Below, piece by piece: positions 28,810-40,463 of a DNA stretch of 64,000 bases (position 1 is its first letter; every line of letters starts with the position of its first letter). This stretch comes from Ecdyonurus torrentis (lineage: Eukaryota > Arthropoda > Insecta > Ephemeroptera > Heptageniidae), in the NCBI GenBank assembly GCA_949318235.1, contig OX439137.1, positions 15,646,350-15,710,349 of the forward strand, written 5' to 3'. The notes beneath the pieces were generated by a model. The model was not told the origin of the DNA and searched no databases. It saw only the letters and a program-made list of their open reading frames with translations. The position numbers and the translations under genes are program-made.

Positions 28810-31800
28810 CTAGAATAATAAAAATTTAAATTTACATGAGCACTAGTGTTTTCATTAAAATATAATGGAACAATTGAAGGGGAAAAAAATCGTTTTTTGT
28901 TAACAGTTTAAACTATAACTGTGCCATCTGAGACCTCAATCTCTCCATAGAACTTCTACTGTGGTAAGGCCATTGCTGGTATCTCAATCCTTTGCTTTAT
29001 TATTGAATAAAATGATACAGACCAAAATTTTGATGTGATTTAATTGAGATATCATTTGGTGCTTAAAAAATTACTTTATACTTAAGAAAATGATAATAAT
29101 ATTAGATATTTTTTTCCAAGTTTTTCAACTCTCATTGTATGTTATATTTTTCTTTGTTTAAATTAAATTTTAAATTACAAAAACAAAACAAAAAAACTAC
29201 ATAATTATAAAAAATACATTGACTTTGCAATAATTGATTACTTGAAAAGATTCAATGGCAAATACACAGATGGTTTAGAAAAAGTTGGGGACTTTGGGAG
29301 AGAAAATAATTTCACTCACTTTCACCCATTTCCCAATGTTTCTTAATCCATCTGTGTTTTTGCAATCAAATTTTTTTATCAATGATAAAGGAAAGGATAG
29401 AAAAACCAGCAAGGGCCTTACCACAGTAGAAGTTACCACGTGAGATGGAAAAACATGCGGCCTCTCATGGCATATCAAATTTCCAATTATGTTATAAATC
29501 AACAATACTTCGCACTATTCCGGGCCCAGCCAACTATGCGACATTACGACAATATGAATTAGCATATCAACATATATTAAGATCCAGAAAAGCCCAAGGG
29601 CTGCCTGGACTTAATATTCGCTAACATATTTCAAAAATATACCCTATTCCCACTCCCCTCCCCACCTTTTCCCTCACTCACTCCTTCCCTCACTCATTCA
29701 CACTCCTTCCCTGATTCCCTACTCCACCCCCACCCCTCTCCACTAACTCCAAACCAGCAAGAGCATAACACGGCAGTACAAGACAAGACACTGCTCAGTG
29801 ATGTGCTCAAGTAATTTTCTCCTTTGATTGATAATGTCATAATCATATGACGAAAGCTCTCAGTTATAAAGAAACTTTTATAACATTATACTGTGCCATG
29901 CAAGACCTCAACCTCTCCATAGAACTTCTACTGTGGTAAGGCCCTTGCTGGTTTTTCTATCCTTTCCTTTATCATTGATCCTAACCGCGATGGTTTTTTC
30001 CTCAAATTGAAATTTTTTTATCAGTCAAATAATTCTAACGTTCATAGAAGTGTGTTTGGGGGAAGGGAGGAATGGCACCTCTCAATACAAAACTTCAATC
30101 CAACTTAATTCAAACACATTATCTAAAGAAAAGAATAAGGAGACCAACAAGTGCTGTATCACAATGAAGTCGGTGGCTAGGTGACAATCTTGATGGCAGT
30201 TTACAAAAATAGTTACAAATTTGCAATGACTGAAGCTAAGCATCAACAAAAGAGAGCCATCACCTCTGAAACTTTTTAATTACATGTAAATATTTGTGTT
30301 AACAGTGGCATGAAGATCTTCACCTAGCTACGGACTTCATATTGGTTAGGAGATTGTTGCTTTCCATATTTTTTCCTTTAATGATATATTTAAAGCCCTT
30401 GTCAACTTACTTTTTTGTCATTTAGAATACAAGATTGATAATTACCATACCTTATTATCCATGAATTAGACACCAACACATTGATTTTGTATTTATTTTC
30501 ATTTTAACGGTTATTTCACGCATCTGACGTCACAATGTACCACCGCCAATCACAGTCACCGCTCTGGTTACGTGATAAACTTAAGCCCCTCCCTCAAGTT
30601 TTTTACCCCTATCACGGCCTCATTGGTACATTGTGACATCAGATGTGTGAAATAACCGTTAAAATAAATACAAAATCAACATGTTGGTGTCTAATTCATA
30701 GATAATAAGGTATGGTAATTATCAATCTAGTATTCTAAATGATAAAAAAGTAACTTGACAAGGACTTTAAAGGAAATGATTTAATTTTTTTATTTTCAAT
30801 AAAACAGATAAAAATTATACTAACCTACAGAGAAGGAATGCCTCCTTCTAACAGCCTCTTTTTCTTTCTCCTTATACATGACTGCTTTTTCCTCTGCTAC
30901 GATTCTATCCATCAACTTCTGTCTCTGCGTCTCATATCTCTCTGCACATGTCTTCTCTGCTCTCTCCCCTCTAATCACTGTCTTACTTCCACTTGCTAAA
31001 CCATGTTCAGCATACATAATTGGATATACTCTTGCAACTGAACACCACATCTCACCAATTAAACCACCATAAGGTAAAACTGAATTCAATGTAATATTAA
31101 GTGGATTTGTATTTTTATAAAATCCTAATGGTGCATCCCAACGTGCTCTTCTAGTTGAGTTAGTTGAGATTTTTAGTACTAAATTTTCAGATTGTTGTAA
31201 TGGATGACAAGCTTCAAATTTATTAATAAATTCAGCACCATGTATTATTAATTTTGTACCTTCAATTATTTTTTTATTTTTTATTAATCGTAACATTTCT
31301 TCATCAATTTTTGTTTTAATACAGTACCAATTATCAGTAAGTATTATATATTCTGCATTTAATGCTAAATTAATTTCAGCAACACACAATATGATTTTAC
31401 TATTTGGTGAAGAATCTTGTTCTGTAATTCTTCTAATAGCTGGACGTTGTGCAAGATCCACTTCACGATCATATCTAAATTTTAATTGTGCCATTACATT
31501 TTCAACACTTAAATAATTCATGAATTGTCCAGGAAATCTTCTTTCTATACTTGCAAGTTTCCATATGATCCAACGATAATGATTTCTTACCCAACCACCA
31601 GGTGGAATTAATTTTGGGTCTACACCAGGACTTGCTAAGAATGCAGATTCAATTTCTTCTACTCCAATTTCACCACTATTATTAGGAATAACTTGAGCTC
31701 CATCGTCATAAGTACATATTTGTAGACATTTAAAACGATAGGTTTGAGCTGTTACTGAGTTAATATTTAATACTTCAGTTCTAATTGGAATATTTTGTGA

Positions 31801-34800
31801 ATTATCATCAGGGATTTCTCTTAATTTAATTAATTTCTGATTTCCTCTTCTAATTTCTAAAATTTTACTAGGTATTGGTTTAATTATTTCTTTAGATTTT
31901 GATTGAATTTGTAATTTTTGTTTTTCTCTTGCTTCTGTAAATAATTTTTTAATTTTTAATGGTATTCTAACTTTTCTTGTTATTATTGGACTTTTAGGTG
32001 TTTGACTTTGTGATGATTGTGTTTCAGTGCTTTGTGTTTCTGTTGTAGTTTCAGTTACACTGTTATCAAGTAATATTTTCTTACTTGTATGAACTTCATT
32101 TTTAATTAGACTTGTTTCCGAGACAATAACAGTGTCAAGTTCTTCAAATTTTCTCTTGTGAGATTCAGAACAAACTTCAGATTCAAGTAATCTTCTTTTT
32201 GCTGCAACAATGGATTCTTCAGAAACTAAGACTGTATTACCACTTGCTGTTGCAAAACCTTGAAATTTTGAGGCTTGATTTTCTTCCACTGCAGTATCTG
32301 CAAAACGTTTCTTAGCTGCTAAAATAGCATCCTCGGAAACAGTGACTTTATTTCCACTTGCAGTTGCAAAGCCCTGAAATGTGGTTTTAACTTCTGTTGG
32401 TACTGGTTCAATTTTACTGGATTTTTCTTTTGCTTCTAAAATTGATTCTTCTGAGATTTCAACTGTTTTCCTGCTAGCAGAAGAGCTAGATGGTAAAGTT
32501 TCTTCACTTTCATCCAAGAATTTCTTTTGAGCTGCTAAAATAGCTTCCTTGGAGATATTTACTTTTCTGCCACTTGCAGTAGCAAAACCTCCAAATTTCT
32601 GTTCTTTTGGGGATTTACTTTCTGTAGATTGACTAGGTCTATCTACATTATCTTGGTCAGGTTCAGAAAATTTTCTTTTGGCAGCTAAAATAGCATCTTC
32701 TGAAATATCCACTTTCTTACCACTGGCAGTTACAAAACCCTGAAATTTTGCAGGCTGTATATCTTCAGATATGGTTTCAGTTTCAGCAAATCTATTCTTG
32801 GCAGCTAAAATAGCATCTTTTGAAATATCCACTTTCTTACCGCTGGCAGTGGCAAAACCCTGAAATTTTGGAGGCTGGATTTCTTCAGATGTGGTTTCAG
32901 CTTCAGTTTCAGCAAATCTTTTCTTTGCAGCTAAAATAGCATCTTCTGAAATATCCACTTTTTTATCGCTGCCAGTGGCAAAACACTGAAATTTTGCAGG
33001 CTGAATTTCTTCAGATGTGGTTTCAGCAAACCTGTTCTTTGCAGCTAAAATAGCATCTTCTGAAATATCCACTTTTTTACCGCTGGCAGTGGCAAAACCC
33101 TGAAATTTTGGAGGCTGGATTTCTTCACATGTGGTTTCAGCTTCAGTTTCAGCAAATCTTTTCTTTGCAGCTAAAATAGCATCTTCTGAAATATCCACTT
33201 TTTTACTGCTGGCAGTGGCAAAACACTGAAATTTTGCAGGCTGAATTTCTTCAGATGTGGTTTCAGCAAATCTTTTCTTTGCAGCTAAAATAGCATCTTC
33301 TGAAATATCCACTTTCTTACCACTGGCAGTAGCAAAACCCTGAAATTTTGCAGGCTGGATTTCTTCAGATATGGTTTCAGAATCAGTTTCAGCAAATCTC
33401 TTCTTTGCAGCTAAAATAGCATCTTCTGAAATATCCACTTTCTTACCACTGGCAGTAGCAAAACCCTGAAATTGATGAGTGTCTAGTGTATTTTCATTTT
33501 CTAAATTAGATAGTTCTTCTGGTGCTGTGTTCGTTACTTTAAAATCTTCAATTTTTAAGTACTTTTCCTTAGCTTCTAAAATAGTCTCTTGAGAAACAAA
33601 GATTTTTGTACCACTTGCAGTAGTAAAGCCTTGAAATTCTTCAGTATGCTTAAGTTGATCTGGCTTGTCACTGAATTTTCTTTCATCTACTGCTCTTGAT
33701 TCTTCAGTAACGCCTGTGTTCTCCGATGGTTTTTCTTCTTCTTCTTGGTCATTTTTCTGAGTTTGTGTTCCATATTTTAGCAAGTCTAATAAAACTTCAG
33801 CTGCTTCCATAGTACCTTGAGATATATCATTACTGTGACATATTTGCTCTTCACACTGAGAAATATGCATTTCTTCTTTGATTTCTGGTGATTGTGGAGT
33901 TAGCTTTGTCTTTTTGTTTTGTTGAAGTTCCAACTCCGAGTAAGTACCATTAAAATCATCAGAAAGTCTTTTACGTACTTCTTTCTTCTCACTATCATGA
34001 ACTTCAGAACTAATTTCATCATATTTTTTCTTAGCTATAAGTAAAGCTTTTTCAGATACTTGTAATTTTCTCCCACTAGCTGTAGCAAAACCTTGAATAG
34101 GTGTAACATTTTCTTCTAATTTTATTGCACTTTCATTATTTTCACAGAATTCTATTAGTAAAGAGTCCATTTCTATATCTTCAAAACTATCTTTATTTGA
34201 TTTTACTGTAATTAGAGATTTTACAGTTTCACTTTTTACAGTTGATAATGAATTTACAGTAGAAGATATTGTTATTACATGACTTTTTACGTCTGTATTG
34301 ATATCTTCCATTTTTACAGATTCTTTAATTACAGGAGTAACTGTAACTGGAGATATTACAGTTGAAGCTGTATCAATAGTTTCAGATTTAACAATTTTAG
34401 TATTTTCTAAATTATCAAACATTTTTTTAGCTGTTTCAATAGCTTGTTCAGAGATAGATAATTTTTTATCACTAGCAGTTTGAAATCCTTTAAATTCATT
34501 ACTATTTTGAGAAGATTTTATTGAATCATTTGTGATAATAATAAGTTTATCATTAGTATCTGAATCTGTAAGTGATACAAATTGTGAAGTGCTATCTTCT
34601 TCTTTTATTTTAATTTCAGAAGATTCATGTAGTTCAATTTGCTTTGAATTTATCATTGATTCTTCTTTTATTTCAATTTTTACAGTAGAAACTTCATTAG
34701 GTTCTGTCTTAATTGTCATATTTATAATAGCAGTTTTTTCTAATTGATTAACCTGTTCAATTAATTCTTCATCAATTGAACATGCTTCTTCCTCAGTTTT

Positions 34801-37800
34801 ATTAATTTCTGATTTCATTAAATTATCTGCTAATTGGACCAAAGTTTGATCTTCTGAATTTGTTGTTACTTGTGATACATTTGCTAATTTAATAAGACTG
34901 GTATCATCTACTATATTTTCAACATATAATGATACTGCTGTAATATCTTCTACTTCTGTTTCAAATAATTGTTTTGATTTTTCAATAGCACTTACAGATG
35001 GTTGAATAACTTTTCCTGAAGCTGTTGAAAATCCAGTCATTAATGGAATTTCTATTTCTTCAGAAAATAACTGTTTAGGTTCTAAAGGTGGTAAAATATC
35101 ATCTTCAATTTCTTCAGGTATTTGTGGTAACTTTTCTTCTGTAAATATTTGTTGTGCTTTTAATAAAGCTTTTTCTGATAATTTTAATTTTTTACCACTA
35201 GCAGTTGCAAATCCTTGAAAATTATCAATATTTTCAATGGGAGTATCTATAGTATTTACAGATATTGGTTGATCTTTTAATCTACTAGTTAATGGTGTTG
35301 TACTTAATGGTCTATCTTCGTCAATTTTTGCAAGTGGTTTATGAATTAAGTGAGGTTTATTTTTTCTTGTAAGTGGTGTAGTAATACCTGATGATGGTAA
35401 TATATCCTTATTGAACGGTACAATTGGAGATAGATTAATCTGAGGACTTTGAGGTAGAAGTTTAGTTTTAATGAATGGAGTTGAAGTGACAGTGGATTTA
35501 GCAGGTGATTCAGTACCAAATAAGGCTTCATCTGCATCTAATAAATTGATTAACATTTCTACATCATCTGTAGTTGTTTCATTCATTGATTCTTCATGTA
35601 CCATATCACTAAATTTTACAGCTTCACTTTGATTTACAGGTATTGTTATGGGTAACTTACGAGGTTTTAATACAGCCTTTTCAAGTAATACTGCAGACTG
35701 TTTAAGATCTGATATATTTAATTCTGGTTTCATTTGTTCTATTTTATTATCAGGATATATCATTTTATGCTCTAATTTTTTAGCTGCTTCTTCTTTAATA
35801 TTTTTAATTATATTTGTTGTGCTAGATTCTATTGATGTATTTAATTTAATTTTTGTATCTGGTGTTTTAGAAAATGTAATTTTTGTCTTTTGTCTACCTG
35901 GAGGACTAGGTGTTACAGGTATATTTAATCTACTAGCATTTTCAATATCTTTATCTATTTGAGTCATTGAAAAACCAATAAATGAATTATCTGCAGGTAT
36001 ATTAGTTTCAATTTCAGGTGTTTTATTTTTACTCTGTGTATTTTTACTAATTGGTGTTTTAAATTCAGCATTTTCTTCTTTAGGAACTGACGTCTTGCTT
36101 TTAAAAAGTACAGATTCTTCTTTTGATGTAGATGGCTGATTTTTATTCCATATTGTACTAATTAAATCTGATACATCTTGATCTAGTTCTTTTAATTCTA
36201 AGTCTTGTTGTGAGAGGACATCAGTCTTTTCACTTTCTTTCTCTTCCATCACTTCAACTTCTGCCATATTAATATTTTCTTCAACTTTTACTGGAATTAT
36301 TTCTGAAGTATTTATTTTTAATTTCATTCTTGATCTTCTTTTACTTCTTCTTTTCTTTGCAGCTCTACTGATATTTAAAACAGGTGATTTTGGACGGTTT
36401 AAATCTAAAGTAATATCAGCATCTGATAAGGTTTTAACTGTAAATTCTTCAGATTTTAAATCACTTTTAATTTCTTCAGGATTTTCTATGTTGGATTTAA
36501 CTGTAGTTTCAATTTTCACTCTTACATTTTCTGAGGATTCTTCAGGAGTTTTTCTGTGCAATTTTTCTAAGTCTTCAGGTGGTTTTTTGTAGGACTGTAC
36601 TGATGATTCCTCGGTATACATTAACTCAACTGATTTTACTTTTTCTTCAGGAAATTCTTTGACTGGAGATGAAGGAATGTCTATTCTGGATTTCACTGAA
36701 ACATGCTCAGTAATTTCTTCAGTCTTTTCTAACCTTGAAACTTCAGTGATATCTAGAGTTGAAATTTCAATTGTTTTGTTTTCAACTCTTATACGTCGTC
36801 TTTTATTTCTTCTACGTTTTCCAATAATTGGTGATTTAGGTTGATTTAATTCTAAATTAATTTCAGATTCTGGAATATTAATTTTTAATTGATTTTCATT
36901 ATCAACTAGTTCAATATTTTTATTAATTAATGGTTTAATAGAATTATCTAAATCTTGAGATATAATTTCTTGAGTTTTTAACTCAGAGGTTGAATGGATT
37001 TTATGAATACCAGATGGTGTTTTATTTAATACAGATGATATACTTGATATATTTATAGTATTTTCCAGCATATTAGGGTTAAATTTTTGTACTTTAGATG
37101 TTCCTGGTGTTATTTGACTATCTATAATGTAATTATCTTGTCTTGAGGTAGAACATTTTGGAATGTTTGGACTGAATAAATCTGGTGACATTGGTCTAAA
37201 TAAGGAACTTTTAAATTGTGACGATGGTGTAACAGGTACTGTATTAGGTATCATATTGAAGCAAGGTGAGTTTAATAACATTGGACTACTATTACTTAGT
37301 GAGGTACGAGGGGAGAAGAGACGTTTAGAGAGACGAGATGATGTGGAAGTTTGAAGACGAGAGTGTGGTGTGCTGCTCTCGTTAGATAATTTGAATATAT
37401 CTTCAACATCTTCTAACTCGTCTGATGATTCATGATATTGTGTAGCACCCTATGGTAAATATTAGGACAATTACATGATTAGTACAGTACAACAAAGATT
37501 ACAGCACAGTCAATGTACTTTAACTAATATTTTGAGGGCTACAAAACTAAACTATGTGATTCCCTTTCTGGTTTCTTCTTTTTCTTTTAAACTTATCATA
37601 CACTAGAAATCATGTAAGGATGTGGGCGATATATCGATTTCCCTCAATACACGCTCTAGCTTTCAAGGTCACTAGGAGGTGGGGTAATGTTAACTAAATG
37701 GAGAGTTTTTAGGCGCTCTCTTATTGGTTACATCCTTACGTGGCGCGGACTGTACCTAACAGTTATGTTTTATTTTTCCTAATATCTCTTCAAAAACAAA

Positions 37801-38167
37801 GAAATAATAATTCATAACAAGCACTCTATATTTAATGCAAACTAAGATGTATGCCATAAACCCATAAACTTAAAGATCATCCATTCTTTTATTGTTGAAA
37901 TAGGGAGCCTTATTTAACAGTTTAAGCAGTGTGCTTACTATTGATAAAAACCATAATGGTAATGGTATTTGTACATATATATATTTTTTTCTAATCTAGG
38001 CCATAACTATTGCTTTTAAATTGGACCATTTTTTAGAATTTGAGGGAACAAGCTTTATAATGAGGAAGACTAAAGAAAAATTTTAGGGGGTAATTTTATT
38101 AAATGAGGACATTGTTCAGAATTGATATAAAATTTTTAATTTTTGAGTTTAAAATTAATTTTTGACG

Positions 38168-38203
<36 letters not shown>

Positions 38204-39982
38204 GGTTGACAATTTATTTATGTGGGCATAGGACAAATTTACCAACTGAGACTTCATTTTTTGACATTATAAAATTAATTGAAAATACATAATAAACTCA
38301 AAAATTGCAAATTTGCATATCTATTAATTTAAGACTTTAGAATATGCAATTAAATTATTCTTTCTCCTTTTTTTTATTTTTTTTTAATTTTTTAATCTTT
38401 CTTATTGATGAAAAGGAGCAATGATTGTCATACCTTTGTCTGTGCACTATCTGAAGGTAAGAAGACTTTTCTCTCCTCTGTGTTCAGCTCGCTGGGACAT
38501 TTAGTCGTAGTACAGGGTGTTGCTAGGGAACTACTCCATGATATATCAGCCTTGCTTGCTGTTTGTGGTGTATTGTGACCAGCATGTAGCAATGCATCAA
38601 GACTCTTGGCATTCAATGTAGCTCCATTTTCTTCTGAAATAGGAGAAATACATCGAGTATAACTTATTTTGATTCTTATTGTAAATAATTACTAATAAAC
38701 TACGTTTAAAAAAAATATAATTAGAAAATAGTTGGTAGAGATTAGAGCACGTTGAATTGAAAATTAATAAAACGCGAAAATTCTCTAATTTAAATAGTAA
38801 ATTGGGACTAGGGATGCAAATCATGCTAGCTTGCGCTAGATAGAAATAGACGTTAAAAGGGATGAGAGGTATAGTGTCAATGTAAAATACGATATACCTA
38901 ACATCTCACGTTCTCACACTACATCAGAGGCACAACATTATAAAACAGCATCAGACTTACTCTTGGCCTTAGACCGGTTTCGTCCTTTACCTAGGACTCA
39001 TCAGTAAGGCTCGGCAGAGAGCTCTGTACAGCTAGAGATGGCTCACACCACATCTGCTAACTGACTGAGCTGAGGAAGCAAGTGGCAGCCGCGTTTTTAT
39101 ACGCGATGCCCCCGCAGCTGCTCGCGCTGATTGGTTGAACAATCGCGCGCGCAAACCCGGCTTGCTATTTAAAACCTCTCATCCTCACACTGTAATATAA
39201 TATTGTGCACTAAGAGGGATGCAAGACTTGCTGCTAGCAAGCCACATGTGCCCTCCCTCACTTCCTAGAGTTTCCCAACTCCAGAAAGTTCGCGAGAGCA
39301 ATGCGCCTGCCGGCCGCCTGTATCGTGATTAAGCTAGTTATATCGTTTAATATATTGACACCGGGGTAGGAAAAGTAAAAAGATGATAGAAATAGGAGAG
39401 ATAGGATAAAAATATATGCGCTTTGGCATATTTTTAATTTAATTAATTTAGTACGTGCTCTTATTACTAATTACTAATTAATTAATTATTACTAATTACT
39501 AATAAAAAAAATATTATAATTTGGATCAAGAAATTCTTGCAAACTTATTTTACATGAATTAGCAATTCAATTTAGCTGAATTAACTACCCTCCCGTTTGA
39601 GAGAAAAGAGTTAAGCTATTTTTAAAAGTTAGATTAAAAGACCAGCAGATAACATTTTGTTTTCTAAATACCAGTGATGCATATTGATTGTGTTGCGAAC
39701 AATATGTGTAGCTCGTATTTTGTCAGGCGAAGCAAAATGTGTAAGTCGTTTTTTGTGATGCTAAGCAATATGTGTATCTCGTTTTTTGTCAAGCTAAGCA
39801 AAATGTGTAAGTCGTTCCCAAACGTAATGGAGATGGCGCTCGACTTACACGTATTGCTTCGTGTGACAAAAAACGAGATACACATATTGCTTAGCGTGAC
39901 AAAAAACGACTTACACATTTTGCTTCGCGTGACAAATACGAGCTACACATATTGTTCGCAACACAATCAATATTTAAATTTA

Positions 39983-40033
<51 letters not shown>

Positions 40034-40432
40034 CTTACAATAAAGAAAGAGTTTGTAGATATGCTTAACCCTGACATATGTCTGTGTTTATGAGACAAGA
40101 TTTAAATTACTATATATGCAATCTTCTGACCAATAAATTTTTATTTAAAGGTTACACGAAAGGACTTGCCACTTTCACAAGAAAAGGGCTTAAAATTGAG
40201 TTTAGGTAACTGCTAGGTTGCCAGCTCTTTGCTTGGGCCATCCTTATATAGACTGTATTCTTGTAAACCTAATGACAATAGCAATAACATTATAATTATT
40301 GACAAGACGTTATAATAAATAATAATAATTATAAAGTCTCCATACATCCTGACAAAAGAGCTTGCAACTTACTTGAACTCAGTTTTTATATTAAAAGCAG
40401 CAAGTTTTTTCATGTTACTGTTATGCCAAAGA

Positions 40433-40463
<31 letters not shown>

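Larger units (their letters stand above)
28810..30824 (-). other. BRCA2 last intron with repeat insertions
   Basis: GT-AG intron of 2,015 bp (donor CTGTAG|GTTAGT). It holds a family C MITE (30,394-30,766), several family I fragments (about 28,916-28,996; 29,385-29,455; 29,890-30,000) and a C-rich patch at 29,640-29,750. No exon or ORF of note. Confidence 0.8.
38811..39245 (-). mobile_element. Hammerhead-bearing retroelement remnant (PLE pLTR or retrozyme-like)
   Basis: A GC-richer island inside the AT-rich intron contains the hammerhead and an upstream TATA box. Similar short sequences at its two edges (AGGGATGCAAATCATGCTAGC near 38,815, and GAGGGATGCAAGACTTGC near 39,213) could be direct-repeat ends. 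No reverse transcriptase, GIY-YIG or second ribozyme copy was seen, so this would be a solo or non-autonomous copy. Limits are approximate and the class is inferred from the ribozyme type. Confidence 0.5.

Noticed and set aside
39664..40030. Frames of 84 and 118 codons on both strands with M-C-K-S-F-F-V repeats
   Set aside because: Translations of the 33-bp subrepeats of the family F fold-back element plus the adjacent poly-T.
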